A stretch of DNA of 64,000 nucleotides from Bacillota bacterium (GTDB lineage: Bacteria; Bacillota; Clostridia; Oscillospirales; Oscillospiraceae): assembly GCA_023459875.1 (NCBI GenBank), contig JAEWRY010000020.1, positions 62,001-126,000 on the forward strand, in the 5' to 3' direction. The notes below the pieces were generated by a model. The model ran no database searches and was not told where the DNA came from. It worked only from the letters and a program-made list of their open reading frames with translations. The position numbers and the translations under genes are program-made. Of the stretch, positions 9,155-17,872 are shown piece after piece; the stretch's first letter is position 1, and every line of letters starts with the position of its first letter.

Positions 9155-10414
9155 ATGAATCTGAAAGCAAAAGAGAGCTGGGGCGCCCTTCTGGTGCTTC
9201 TGCTTCTGATTGCCGTGACCGTTTTCTTCTGGTCGGGCGTTATTGAGCAAATTGTCGCCGCTGAAAAGCAAGCGGCCCTGTCCGATGCCGATACGGAGTT
9301 CTCAGATGACGAGTCCGATGCGGCAGCCTCCTCTTCCGGGACTTTTTCCTTCCGTATGCTCTCAGACCTGGCCGGGGGGGCCGAGGCCGCAATGAATAAA
9401 ATTCTGGACCGGGATCATCTCTTCATCCAGCTTTACGGCGGCGTTCAGCGGCTCTGCGGGCGGCAGATCATGGAGGATGTAGACCCGCGCTATGACGTGA
9501 TCCGGACTTCCGACGGCTCTCTGACCTTCGTGGAGGAGAGCGGGAGGAACATGACCGACCGCGCTTCCAGCCTCCTCGGGCTTTCAAAGTCGCTGTCGGA
9601 GATGAGCGTTCCCCTCCTTTACATCCAGGCGCCCGAGAAGCTGGCGCCTGGGGGCAATCAGCTCCCGGCGGGGGTCGGCGACTATGGAAACGCCGGCGCC
9701 GATCAGCTTCTTTCTCTGCTGAAGGGCACGGAGGTGGACACCCTTGACCTGCGCAGGACGCTGCTGGACTCCGGAGAAGACTGGTCCTCCCTCTTCTATA
9801 AAACCGACCACCATTGGAACACGGAAGGGGCCTTTCTTGCCTGGCAGGCCATCGCCGACAGGCTGCGGGAGCGCTATTGCGACGCCATTCCGGAAAAATA
9901 CACCGACCGTGACGCGTATGACAAAACCATTTACCCCAACTGGTTCCTCGGCAGCCAGGGCAAGCGGGTGGGTTCCCTTTACGGCGGAACCGACGATGTG
10001 GCCCTCTGGAAGCCTGAATTTATAACCGATTTCTCCTACTCCGCCCCGGTTTATGACATTCTGAGGGAAGGTCCTTTTGAAACCTCTCTTCTTTTCCCCG
10101 AAAGGCTCGAATCCCGGGACCTCTACAACAGCAACCCCTATACGCTTTATTCCGGCGGAGACTTCCCGTCGGGGATCATTACGAACCGGCTCAACCCCGG
10201 AGGCCCCACGGTGATCCTGCTGCGCGACTCTTATGCCTGCGGCGTGACGCCCTTCCTTGCCTTGGGCTGCGGAACGCTCATCACCTTCGATCTGCGGTAC
10301 TGGCAGGAAGACGACCATCTGTCGGATTATATAAAATGGCTGAACCCCGATCTGGTGGCCGTTCTGTATACTCCGGGGTGTCTGCAGAACGATCTGTGCT
10401 TCCGTTTTGACTGA
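9155..10414 (+). CDS. DHHW-family protein, AlgJ/AlgX-like O-acetylation partner
   Basis: The 419-residue product has one N-terminal membrane segment (about residues 10-32) and an extracytoplasmic SGNH-like domain. The family's DHHW motif is at residues 218-221 (KTDHHWNTEGA), and a probable catalytic serine is in RDSYA (Ser about 359). It likely accepts acetyl groups from the upstream MBOAT protein and transfers them to a surface polymer. An ATG at 9122 also opens the frame, but AAAGGAGG at 9138-9144 lies within that extension and fits ATG 9155. A stretch of Asp, Glu and Ser around residues 45-65 looks like a flexible linker. Confidence 0.85.
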   Translation: MNLKAKESWGALLVLLLLIAVTVFFWSGVIEQIVAAEKQAALSDADTEFSDDESDAAASSSGTFSFRMLSDLAGGAEAAMNKILDRDHLFIQLYGGVQRLCGRQIMEDVDPRYDVIRTSDGSLTFVEESGRNMTDRASSLLGLSKSLSEMSVPLLYIQAPEKLAPGGNQLPAGVGDYGNAGADQLLSLLKGTEVDTLDLRRTLLDSGEDWSSLFYKTDHHWNTEGAFLAWQAIADRLRERYCDAIPEKYTDRDAYDKTIYPNWFLGSQGKRVGSLYGGTDDVALWKPEFITDFSYSAPVYDILREGPFETSLLFPERLESRDLYNSNPYTLYSGGDFPSGIITNRLNPGGPTVILLRDSYACGVTPFLALGCGTLITFDLRYWQEDDHLSDYIKWLNPDLVAVLYTPGCLQNDLCFRFD

Positions 10415-10439
10415 TTACACTGAATTTTGAGGTGAAGAC

Positions 10440-11651
10440 GTGACCATTCCTCCTGAACGGCCCTCCCTGCGCCGGCTCAACATCCACTACGCCCTGATGC
10501 AGACCGGCTACTGGGCCATGTACGCCTCCATCTGCGCCTATCAGACCGCGCTTCTTCTGGAACGCGGTTTCACAAACAGCCAGGTGGGCATCATCGGGGC
10601 TGCCCGCTGTCTGGCAGGTATCCTGTCTCAGCCTGTCATCGGCAGCTTTGCCGACCGGCACCCCAGCATCCCGCTGAAAGTGATTTTTTCTATTTCCATG
10701 GGACTGTCTTTCTGCGTGGGCCTGTCCCTGATTTTCTTTCCTTTGGGAATGGGCGGCACTCTTCTGATCTTCGCGCTGTTGGGTGGGCTGGAAATCTCCG
10801 CGTATCCACTCATGGATTCGATGGCGATTCAGTTTATCAATGACGGCGCCCCCATCCGTTACAGCCTTGGCCGGGGAATCGGGTCCCTGTCTTATGGTAT
10901 CGTCGGCTTATTTCTCGGGCTGCAGGCCACCCGCTGGGGCCTTGAGAGCACGCTTATCACCCATTCCATTCTGGAGCTCGCCGAGCTTGTTATTGTGGCG
11001 CTCTATCCCACTTACCGCGCCAAACCCCCGCAGAAGGACACGCAGGCGCCCCAGCCCCAATCCGCCTTTTCCCTTCTGCGCAGCCAGCCGGTTTTTTCAC
11101 TCATGCTGCTGGCCTCTTTTTTCGGCCTCACAGGGCTTTTGCCTCTGTCCATCTTCCTCGTCAACGTGGTGGTAGGCCGGGGCGGTACCAACGCCAACAT
11201 GGGCGTCGCCCTTTTTCTCATGGCATCCTCTGAGCTCCCCACCGCCTTTATTTTCTCCCGACTGAAGCGGAAATTCGGCAGTGCCCGTCTGCTCTGCATA
11301 TCCATGGCGATGAGCGCGGTCAAGGCGCTGGCCTTTTTGCTGGCGGGCAGCCTTCCTCTGCTTCTGCTGGCCCAGCCGATCCAGATGCTCTCCTACGGCC
11401 TCTTTACTCCCTCCGCCGTTTTCTTTGTGAACGAATCGGTGCCGGAGGCCGACCGGGTGAAAGGGCAGTCGCTCATGATGGTGGCCTCCAACGGCCTGGG
11501 CGGCGTGTTGGGGTCCGCCCTGGCGGGGCGGGTGCTTGATCTGGGCGGGGTGAACACCATGCTCATTTTCTGCGTCGCCTGCTGCCTGATCGCCACCGGC
11601 CTTTCCGCCCTGGCCGCACGGAGCTCTCCCCATCCGAAAGACGCTTACTAG
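10440..11651 (+). CDS. MFS transporter (LacY/MFS_1-like)
   Basis: The 403-residue protein has about twelve hydrophobic segments and the intersegment signature GSFADRHPS around residue 67, as in major facilitator proteins. The N-terminal half (YWAMYASICAYQTALLLERG) resembles the MFS_1-like/nucleoside-symporter branch. The start is a GTG at 10440 with GAGGTGA eight bases upstream. The gene follows the DHHW gene by 25 bp and may share its transcript. The substrate cannot be inferred. Confidence 0.83.
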   Translation: MTIPPERPSLRRLNIHYALMQTGYWAMYASICAYQTALLLERGFTNSQVGIIGAARCLAGILSQPVIGSFADRHPSIPLKVIFSISMGLSFCVGLSLIFFPLGMGGTLLIFALLGGLEISAYPLMDSMAIQFINDGAPIRYSLGRGIGSLSYGIVGLFLGLQATRWGLESTLITHSILELAELVIVALYPTYRAKPPQKDTQAPQPQSAFSLLRSQPVFSLMLLASFFGLTGLLPLSIFLVNVVVGRGGTNANMGVALFLMASSELPTAFIFSRLKRKFGSARLLCISMAMSAVKALAFLLAGSLPLLLLAQPIQMLSYGLFTPSAVFFVNESVPEADRVKGQSLMMVASNGLGGVLGSALAGRVLDLGGVNTMLIFCVACCLIATGLSALAARSSPHPKDAY

Positions 11652-11658
11652 CGTAAAC

Positions 11659-11854
11659 AAAAGTCCCCCGTCCTTTTCGCCACCGGCGAAAAGCTTTTGC
11701 GCATTTTGTGTTGCGCTTACGTGACCGAAATCCGCAAAAGGTTAAATACCAGTGTCTGTCGGGAATTCACTTCCTGATAGACACTCTTTGTGCGGCTCCA
11801 GAGAGCCGCCTCCATCTTGCCGTTTTGTCGAAAAACTGGGTTTTTCGACAGTCT
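11659..11854. repeat. Dispersed structured intergenic element, copy 1
   Basis: This 196-bp segment is closely similar along its length to 37282-37477. Five consecutive stems can form. The third pairs 11752-11764 with 11772-11784 (13 bp). The fourth is GCGGCTC with GAGCCGC around a four-base loop. The fifth is a stem built on GTCGAAAAAC. A longer stem pairs CTTTTGCG with CGCAAAAG. It has no start-to-stop reading frame conserved between the copies. It lies between the converging MFS and NUDIX genes, just before a terminator hairpin. Confidence 0.8.
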
Positions 11855-11890
11855 AAAAAGTCCCCCGATCGGTTGATCGGGGGACTTTTT
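11855..11890. terminator. Bidirectional terminator between MFS and NUDIX genes
   Basis: A perfect 16-bp stem (11855-11870 with 11875-11890) has a GGTT loop and A/T tails on both sides. It abuts the NUDIX stop codon at 11891. Its 3' arm could alternatively pair with the first dozen bases of the adjacent repeat element (AAAAGTCCCCCG at 11659). Confidence 0.9.
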
Positions 11891-12463
11891 CTAGCGTCCG
11901 GCACCCATGAGGGTGCGAGCCCGGCAGAGGAGCTTGGTATATACCCCATCCATCTCCCACTCGTTTGTGAGGGAAAAGAGCCCATCGGCGGGCAGCCAGC
12001 CCACCCGGCTGTTCTCCCCCGCCCGGACAGAGAGGGAATCCGTCTCTGTGGCCAGGAGCAGATAGGAGATGTTCAGGTGCTGGTGAGAGGCCACATAATG
12101 TCCATGTTTCACATGGCCCCAGACCGGCAGAATATCCAGCGACATGATCTCTAGGGAGAGAGGCTCTATATGGGTCACGCCGGTCTCTTCCCGCGCCTCC
12201 CGCAGAGCCACGGAGAGCAGGTCGCCGTCCCCGTCTGCGTGTCCCCCGGTCCACGCCCAGACCTTATAAATATTGTGATGGGCAAAGAGCACCTTCGAGC
12301 AGTCGGCATTCACGATGAAGCCCGAGCTGGTGAGGTGGGCAAATTCGTTTTCCCGGGTGAGAACGGTATCAGGAAACCGGGCGATGTATTCCAGGATCAC
12401 CCGTTTGTCCGTCTCCTCCTGCTCATTTTGCGGAACATACGAGCGGATTTCGTCAAGGTACAT
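11891..12463 (-). CDS. NUDIX hydrolase
   Basis: The 190-residue protein has a NUDIX box around residues 73-96: GGHADGD followed by LREAREETGV, which supplies the REXXEEXG metal-binding core (residues 88-95). The glutamate expected six residues after the first box glycine is replaced by glycine (about 80), so the box is slightly degenerate. NUDIX enzymes hydrolyse nucleoside diphosphates linked to another moiety. The gene follows folA with one base between the stop and start codons, so it belongs to the mtaB-thyA-folA transcript. A role in nucleotide-pool or folate metabolism is plausible but only inferred from position. Confidence 0.85.
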   Translation of the reverse strand: MYLDEIRSYVPQNEQEETDKRVILEYIARFPDTVLTRENEFAHLTSSGFIVNADCSKVLFAHHNIYKVWAWTGGHADGDGDLLSVALREAREETGVTHIEPLSLEIMSLDILPVWGHVKHGHYVASHQHLNISYLLLATETDSLSVRAGENSRVGWLPADGLFSLTNEWEMDGVYTKLLCRARTLMGAGR

Positions 12464-12464
12464 G

Positions 12465-12944
12465 TCATTTCACCTTCCGGTAAGTTACGTATTGGAACTG
12501 AAGATCGCCGTATTCCATCACCGCGTCCGTCTGCGCGGTCGCCCAGTCAGGCTCTTGATCCAGATTCGGGAAAAAGGCGTCGGCGGGGAAAGAGGCGAGA
12601 ATTTTCGTCACATAGGCGGTGTCGCAAAAAGGCAGGAGAGCCCGGTAGACGCTCTCTCCGCCGATGACGAAGGTATCTTCCGGCGCGGCCTTCAAAGCGG
12701 CATCCAGAGAGGAATATACCTCCGCGCCCTCGGGAGCGCAGCCGGCTGTGGCGGAGAGAATCAGGTTGCGGCGTCCCGGCAGGGGTTTGCCTCCGGGAAA
12801 GGTCTCCAGAGTCCTTCGGCCCAGAAGCACCGGATGTCCGGCGGTCAAGGCCCGGAACCGTTTTAGGTCGGGAGAAATATGGGCCAGAAGCCGGTTTTTA
12901 TACCCAATTCCCCAGTTCCGGTCCACGGCGACAATCAGTTTCAC
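12465..12944 (-). CDS. folA: Dihydrofolate reductase
   Basis: The 159-residue product starts MKLIVAVDRNWGIGYKN, the typical nucleotide-binding N-terminus of DHFR, and contains VLLGRRTLETFPGGKPLPGR and FVIGGESVYR. It reduces dihydrofolate to tetrahydrofolate with NADPH. The open frame extends to 13118 into the thyA region, but GTG 12944 with GAGGGA six bases upstream gives the normal length. It lies 34 bp after thyA. The pairing makes sense because thymidylate synthase ThyA produces dihydrofolate. Confidence 0.94.
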   Translation of the reverse strand: MKLIVAVDRNWGIGYKNRLLAHISPDLKRFRALTAGHPVLLGRRTLETFPGGKPLPGRRNLILSATAGCAPEGAEVYSSLDAALKAAPEDTFVIGGESVYRALLPFCDTAYVTKILASFPADAFFPNLDQEPDWATAQTDAVMEYGDLQFQYVTYRKVK

Positions 12945-12978
12945 GTAAAATCCCTCTTCCTGAGAATGAAAGAATCGG

Positions 12979-13809
12979 TCACACCGCAACGGGGATGGGG
13001 ACGTCCAGAGGGTGGCTCTCATAATTAACCAGGGTAAAGCTGTTTTTGGTAAAGGCATAAAAATCGGAAACGGAAGGGTCAAGCAGCACTTTCGGCGCGG
13101 GGTAAGGCCTGCGCTCAATGATCTCCTCCACGATGGGGACGTGGCGGTCGTAGATATGGGCGTCCGCGATGACGTGTACCAGCTCTCCGGCGACGAGGCC
13201 CGAGACCTGCGCCATCATACAGACCAGCGCCGCGTACTGCATCACGTTCCAACCGTTGGCGGTAAGCATGTCCTGGGAGCGCTGATTTAAAACGGCGTTT
13301 AAAACGTTGCCGCTCACGTTGAAGGTCACGGAGTAGGCGCAGGGGTAGAGAGCCATCTGGGAAAGGTCGTGGTGGTTATAGAGGTTCGTCATGATGCGGC
13401 GGGAGGCGGGATTGTGCCTCAGGTCAAAGAGCACCCGGTCCACCTGATCGAACTCCCCCTCGGGATAGGCGTGCTTCACCCCAAGCTGATACCCATAGGC
13501 CTTGCCGATGGAGCCGTTCTCGTCGGCCCAGGCGTCCCAGATGCGGCTTGACAGCTCGCGTACGTTATTGGATTTCTTCTGCCAGATCCACAAAAGCTCG
13601 TCCACCGCGCTCTTAAAGTACATCTTCCGGATGGTCTGGATGGGAAACTCCTCCCGGAGCTGATAGCGGTTTATAATCCCAAAACGTTTGACCGTGTGGG
13701 CGGGAGTTCCGTCCTCCCACTTCGGGCGGACAGCCTGGCCGGTGTCCCACACACCCTTGCTTAAAATTTCCTTGCAGTTTTCGATAAAGAGTTTGTCGGC
13801 GCAGCTCAT
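12979..13809 (-). CDS. thyA: Thymidylate synthase, phi3T/TS-A-like
   Basis: This 276-residue enzyme methylates dUMP to dTMP with methylenetetrahydrofolate. The catalytic cysteine is C157 in MALYPCAYS, not in the common PPCH context. Motifs such as KWEDGTPAHT, ELLWIWQKKSNNV, IGKAYGYQLG and NPASRRIM match from memory the divergent TS-A of Bacillus subtilis and phage phi3T better than the E. coli type. Flanking mtaB and folA suggest a settled chromosomal gene, but a phage-derived ancestry of the enzyme type is possible. GGGGGA precedes the ATG. Confidence 0.93.
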   Translation of the reverse strand: MSCADKLFIENCKEILSKGVWDTGQAVRPKWEDGTPAHTVKRFGIINRYQLREEFPIQTIRKMYFKSAVDELLWIWQKKSNNVRELSSRIWDAWADENGSIGKAYGYQLGVKHAYPEGEFDQVDRVLFDLRHNPASRRIMTNLYNHHDLSQMALYPCAYSVTFNVSGNVLNAVLNQRSQDMLTANGWNVMQYAALVCMMAQVSGLVAGELVHVIADAHIYDRHVPIVEEIIERRPYPAPKVLLDPSVSDFYAFTKNSFTLVNYESHPLDVPIPVAV

Positions 13810-13864
13810 CTTTCTATCCCCCGGTCAGGTGTTATTGTATCTCGGCAGGTCCTCAGAATCGTTT

Positions 13865-15226
13865 TCAAACGAGAGCACCCGTTAAAAATCCTTTTTCCGC
13901 GCCGGCTATCTTCACCGAACGCAATTGGTTGTGGAGCTTCTCCCCCGGCGAGCGGACCTCCACGTAATTTGCCGCGTGACCCCGCCAGAGACCTTCCCGC
14001 TCGTCTTCAAAGAGAACGGTAAGTGTCTCCCCTTCGAAGCTTCTGAGATAACTCTGCTCCATCGCCTCCGCCTCTGCGGCAGCTCGGCGGGCGCGGTCCT
14101 CCTTCACGGCGTTCGTAACCTGCGGCGCCATTTTCGCGGCGGGAGTGCCGGCGCGTCTTGAGTAGGGGAAAATATGCATAGCGGTGAAAGCGCACTTTTG
14201 GAGAAACGCCAGAGTTTTCTCAAACTCCTCTCCGCTCTCTCCCGGAAAACCGACGATGAGGTCGGTGGTAATCCCGGGCCGGTCAAAGTGTTTTCTCAGA
14301 AGTTCGACCGATTCGTAATACCGGGCGGTATCATATTTCCGGTTCATCCTTTTCAGCGTGGCGTCGCAGCCGCTTTGAAGGGAGAGATGAAAATGGGGGC
14401 AGAGATTGTGGAGTTTCGCCGCTCGGGCACAGAATTCTTCCGTCACCGTGCGCGGCTCCAGGGACCCGAGACGAATTCTCAGCTCCGGCGCCGCGGTGCA
14501 GACCGCCTCCACCAGATCAATGAGGGAGTCTCCCTTTCCAAGGTCCTTTCCCCAGGAGGAAATCTCAATGCCAGTAAGGACAATTTCCCGGTAGCCTTCC
14601 TCCGAAAGTCTTGCCGCTTCCATCCGCGCGTCCTCCGGGGGGAGGGAGCGGACGCTTCCCCGGGCATAGGGGATGATACAGTAAGAGCAGAAGTTGACGC
14701 AGCCGTCCTCCACCTTGAGCATGGCCCTGGTGCGCCCCTCCATGCCGCCCGCCGGAAGCTTTTCAAAAGCCCGGCGGGTCATGGCGCTTTCAACCTGAAG
14801 CACCGCCCTGTGCCCTTCACCCTTCCCGTTCGCCTGCGGCTGTTCTCCCCCAATCAAGTCCGCCCGGTCCTCCGCGCCGCCGCGCCGCCGCTCCCAAAGC
14901 TCCTCCAGCCTGTCCAGAAAAGCCAACCTGTCTCCGCTGCCCCCGATGAGGTCCACCCCAAGGGCGGCCACGGCCTCCGGGTCGGTCTGGGCGTAACAGC
15001 CGCAGACGGCTACCAGAGCGTCTGGATTTCTCTTCCGCGCGCCCCTGATGATTCCGCGGGACTTTTTGTCGCTGGTGGCCGTGACGGTGCAGGTGTTCAC
15101 AATATAGACGTCCGCCGGTTCTTCAAAGGGCACCGCCGTATGGCCGCGCTCGGCCAAGGCTCTCTCCATGGCCTGGGTTTCGTACTGATTGACCTTGCAG
15201 CCCAGCGTGTGTATGGCGACTTTCAT
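13865..15226 (-). CDS. mtaB: tRNA (N6-threonylcarbamoyladenosine37-C2) methylthiotransferase
   Basis: The 453-residue radical SAM enzyme shows the three N-terminal cluster cysteines (C10 in LGCKVNQYET, C46 in NTCTVT, C77 in CGCYAQ) and the radical SAM motif C176-x3-C180-x2-C183. A C-terminal TRAM-like region follows. GCKVNQYET and the overall pattern indicate the MtaB branch, which makes ms2t6A at position 37 of ANN-decoding tRNAs, not MiaB or RimO. GGAGG lies seven bases before ATG 15226. It is the first gene of the minus-strand mtaB-thyA-folA-NUDIX block. Confidence 0.93.
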   Translation of the reverse strand: MKVAIHTLGCKVNQYETQAMERALAERGHTAVPFEEPADVYIVNTCTVTATSDKKSRGIIRGARKRNPDALVAVCGCYAQTDPEAVAALGVDLIGGSGDRLAFLDRLEELWERRRGGAEDRADLIGGEQPQANGKGEGHRAVLQVESAMTRRAFEKLPAGGMEGRTRAMLKVEDGCVNFCSYCIIPYARGSVRSLPPEDARMEAARLSEEGYREIVLTGIEISSWGKDLGKGDSLIDLVEAVCTAAPELRIRLGSLEPRTVTEEFCARAAKLHNLCPHFHLSLQSGCDATLKRMNRKYDTARYYESVELLRKHFDRPGITTDLIVGFPGESGEEFEKTLAFLQKCAFTAMHIFPYSRRAGTPAAKMAPQVTNAVKEDRARRAAAEAEAMEQSYLRSFEGETLTVLFEDEREGLWRGHAANYVEVRSPGEKLHNQLRSVKIAGAEKGFLTGALV

Positions 15227-15269
15227 AGGGAATCCTCCGGATACCGGCGGAAAAGAGGTGTTTTAACCG

Positions 15270-15297
15270 TTGTTTTTCCATCGGAATTTGTTATAAT
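15270..15297 (+). promoter_or_regulatory. Promoter for the HPr-like gene cluster
   Basis: TTGTTT (15270-15275), a 16-bp spacer and TATAAT (15292-15297) preceded by TGT form an extended -10 promoter about 75 bp before the HPr-like gene. It lies in the divergent region shared with mtaB. Confidence 0.7.
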
Positions 15298-15370
15298 GGA
15301 ACATATCTTTAGAATATTATAGCGGACACAGCCCCCGCTGTACAGCCTAAAAACGAAGGGGTTTCGATTT

Positions 15371-15604
15371 ATGACCAGTTTTTCCATCCTGCTTACTTCC
15401 GTGAACGACGTAAAAGAATTTGTGGACGCCGCCAGCCGCTGCCGCTGCGAGGTAGACGTCCGAGCCGACCGCTATGTGGTAAACGGCAAATCCATCATGG
15501 GCCTCTTTTCCATCGACCTGTCGAGACCGGTCACCGTGGAGGTGGAGGACGAGGCTCAGGGCGGCAGTCTCAAAACCACCGTATCCGCCTTCCTCGCCAA
15601 ATAG
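15371..15604 (+). CDS. HPr-like protein lacking the phosphorylatable histidine
   Basis: The 77-residue product has the HPr fold signature VNGKSIMGLFSIDL (residues 37-50) and an HPr-sized C-terminus. The N-terminal GLHARPA motif with His15 is absent; the corresponding stretch reads VNDVKEFVDAAS. S41 in GKSIMG matches the regulatory Ser46 of HPr. It therefore cannot act as a PTS phosphocarrier through His15. A Crh-like or other regulatory role is possible but not shown. No HPr kinase gene lies in the window. The YfbR-like gene follows after eight bases. Confidence 0.8.
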   Translation: MTSFSILLTSVNDVKEFVDAASRCRCEVDVRADRYVVNGKSIMGLFSIDLSRPVTVEVEDEAQGGSLKTTVSAFLAK

Positions 15605-15612
15605 GAGGCTCA

Positions 15613-16194
15613 ATGTATCACTTTTTCGCCTATATCTCCCGGATGCGCTACATCGCCCGCTGGGGACTGATGCGCAACACCATTCCGGAGAACATTCAGG
15701 AGCACTCACACATGGTGGCGGTTCTGGCCCACGCCCTGGCCGTCATCCGCAGGGACGTTTTCGGCGGCGAGATCAATGCAGAGGCTGTGGCCACCGCCGC
15801 GCTCTTTCACGACGCGCCCGAGATTTTAACCGGCGACCTGCCCACCCCCATTAAGTATTATAACCCCGAGATCAGCTCGGCCTACCACGCAGTGGAGGCC
15901 GTTTCTGCCGCGAAGCTCCTCTCCCTGCTGCCCGACTGCCTCCGTCCGTCCTACGAGCCCCTGATCACCGGAGAGGACCCAGATATCCACGTTTTCGTCA
16001 AGGCGGCGGATAAAATAGCGGCATATATCAAGTGCCTGGAAGAGCTCAAGGCGGGCAATACCGAATTCCGTCAGGCCGCCCAGCAGATCAAAGCGGTTCT
16101 GGATTCCTCCCCTCTGCCTGAAGTTTCCTATTTTATGGAGCACTTCATGCCCGGCTTCGAGCTCTCCCTGGACGAGCTGAACGAAACCCACTAA
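15613..16194 (+). CDS. YfbR-like HD-domain 5'-deoxynucleotidase
   Basis: This 193-residue HD-superfamily hydrolase has its metal-binding histidine and aspartate residues in EHSHMVA (about H31) and LFHDAPE (H66-D67). The segment EILTGDLPTPIKYYN matches YfbR, which removes phosphate from deoxynucleoside 5'-monophosphates. Size agrees with the family. It follows the HPr-like gene by eight bases and precedes an ACT-domain gene by 21 bases, so the three are probably cotranscribed. The physiological substrate is inferred from the family. Confidence 0.87.
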   Translation: MYHFFAYISRMRYIARWGLMRNTIPENIQEHSHMVAVLAHALAVIRRDVFGGEINAEAVATAALFHDAPEILTGDLPTPIKYYNPEISSAYHAVEAVSAAKLLSLLPDCLRPSYEPLITGEDPDIHVFVKAADKIAAYIKCLEELKAGNTEFRQAAQQIKAVLDSSPLPEVSYFMEHFMPGFELSLDELNETH

Positions 16195-16215
16195 ATCAAA
16201 AGGAGATATTGCCTT

Positions 16216-16485
16216 ATGCGCGCTATCGTAACCGTCATCGGCAAAGACCAGGTCGGCATCATCGCTTTCGTCTGCTCCCTGCTCGCCGGGCAGAACGTGA
16301 ACGTACTGGATATCAGCCAGACCATATTGCAGGAATACTTCACCATGATCATGCTGGTAGATACAGAGAAATCCAAAATACCCTTTTCTCAACTGGCCTC
16401 GTACCTGGATACCGAGGGCAAAACCAGGGGCCTCGCCATCCACGCCCAGCGGGAAGATATTTTTAACGCCATGCACCGTATTTGA
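16216..16485 (+). CDS. ACT domain-containing protein (UPF0237 family)
   Basis: The 89-residue protein is a single ACT domain starting MRAIVTVIGKDQVGIIAFV, the ligand-binding fold of GcvR-like and UPF0237 proteins. No catalytic domain is present. AAAGGAGA lies upstream of ATG 16216. It is directly followed, after eight bases, by a DUF711/PFL-family gene, a pairing seen repeatedly in Firmicutes. The small molecule sensed is unknown. Confidence 0.88.
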   Translation: MRAIVTVIGKDQVGIIAFVCSLLAGQNVNVLDISQTILQEYFTMIMLVDTEKSKIPFSQLASYLDTEGKTRGLAIHAQREDIFNAMHRI

Positions 16486-16493
16486 GGTAAATC

Positions 16494-17852
16494 ATGATTA
16501 ATACCAACGAAATATTACAGACTATACGCATGATCGACCAGCAGCATCTTGATATCCGCACCATCACCATGGGTATCTCCCTGCTGGACTGCGCCCATCC
16601 CGACTCCAAAACCGCCTGCTCCCGCGTTTACGACAAGATCTGCCTCAAGGCGGAACGCCTGGTTGCCACCGGCGAGGCCATCGAGGCGGAATTCGGCATT
16701 CCCATCGTGAACAAGCGCATCTCGGTCACACCCATCGCCCTTGTGGCAGGAGCGCTGGACTCCGAGGATTACGTCCCTCTGGCCGTCGCCATGGACAAGG
16801 CGGCGCTGGAGTGCGGCGTCAATTTTATCGGCGGCTTTTCCGCCTTGGTGCAGAAGGGCTTTACTACCGGGGACCGGCGGCTCATCGCCGCGATTCCCGA
16901 GGCTCTGGCCTCCACCAGCCTGGTCTGCTCCTCCGTGAACGTCGGCTCCACCAGGGCCGGTATCAACATGGACGCGGTGGCCGAAATGGGCAGGATCATC
17001 AAGAACACCGCGGCTCTCACCGCCCAGCGGGGCGGCTTCGGCTGCGCCAAGCTGGTGGTCTTCTGCAACGCCGTGGAGGATAACCCCTTTATGGCTGGCG
17101 CTTTCCACGGAGTGGGAGAACCCGAGTGCGTCATCAATGTGGGCGTTTCCGGCCCAGGCGTAGTCCACCACGCCCTGCAGAGCGTGAAGGGGCAGCCCTT
17201 CGACGTGGTAGCCGAGACCATTAAAAAAACCGCCTTCCGCATTACCCGCATGGGCCAGCTGGTGGCCCAGGAGGCCAGCCGGAGGCTGGGCGTGCCCTTC
17301 GGCATCGTGGACCTCTCCCTCGCCCCCACGCCGGCGGTGGGCGACTCGGTGGCCCGCATCCTGGAGGAGATGGGCCTGGAAGTCTGCGGTACCCACGGCA
17401 CCACGGCCGCCCTGGCACTTTTAAACGACGCGGTCAAAAAGGGCGGCGTTATGGCCTCCTCCCACGTGGGCGGGCTTTCGGGCGCCTTTATTCCCGTCTC
17501 CGAGGACGAAGGGATGATCGCCGCCGCGAAAAGCGGGGCGCTCCATCTGGATAAGCTGGAGGCCATGACCTGCGTGTGCTCGGTGGGCCTCGACATGATC
17601 GCCGTTCCGGGCAGCACCAGCGCCGAGACCATTTCGGCCATCATCGCCGATGAGGCGGCCATCGGAATGGTAAATTCCAAAACCACCGCTGTGCGCATCA
17701 TCCCCGCCCCCGGCATGGACGTGGGTGACACCGTTAATTTCGGGGGTCTCTTGGGTTCCGCCCCCATCATTCCCGTCCATCCTTTCTCCAGCAGCGGCTT
17801 CATTGCCCGGGGCGGCCGCATTCCCGCACCCATGCAAAGCCTAAAAAACTAA
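16494..17852 (+). CDS. PFL family protein (DUF711/UPF0210)
   Basis: The 452-residue protein matches the UPF0210/DUF711 family, which resembles glycyl-radical enzymes in fold and is often labelled 'PFL family', though no glycyl radical loop is evident. Recognisable stretches are [33 protein letters not shown] and [11 protein letters not shown]. Its biochemical role is not established. The 'pfl motif' (ZTP riboswitch) was named after genes annotated pfl, and a ZTP riboswitch is present 2 kb downstream, but it controls the purine operon here. GAGGTAA at 16484-16490 overlaps the ACT gene's stop. Confidence 0.85.
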   Translation: MINTNEILQTIRMIDQQHLDIRTITMGISLLDCAHPDSKTACSRVYDKICLKAERLVATGEAIEAEFGIPIVNKRISVTPIALVAGALDSEDYVPLAVAMDKAALECGVNFIGGFSALVQKGFTTGDRRLIAAIPEALASTSLVCSSVNVGSTRAGINMDAVAEMGRIIKNTAALTAQRGGFGCAKLVVFCNAVEDNPFMAGAFHGVGEPECVINVGVSGPGVVHHALQSVKGQPFDVVAETIKKTAFRITRMGQLVAQEASRRLGVPFGIVDLSLAPTPAVGDSVARILEEMGLEVCGTHGTTAALALLNDAVKKGGVMASSHVGGLSGAFIPVSEDEGMIAAAKSGALHLDKLEAMTCVCSVGLDMIAVPGSTSAETISAIIADEAAIGMVNSKTTAVRIIPAPGMDVGDTVNFGGLLGSAPIIPVHPFSSSGFIARGGRIPAPMQSLKN

Positions 17853-17872
17853 AAGTTCAGGAGGGGCTTACC

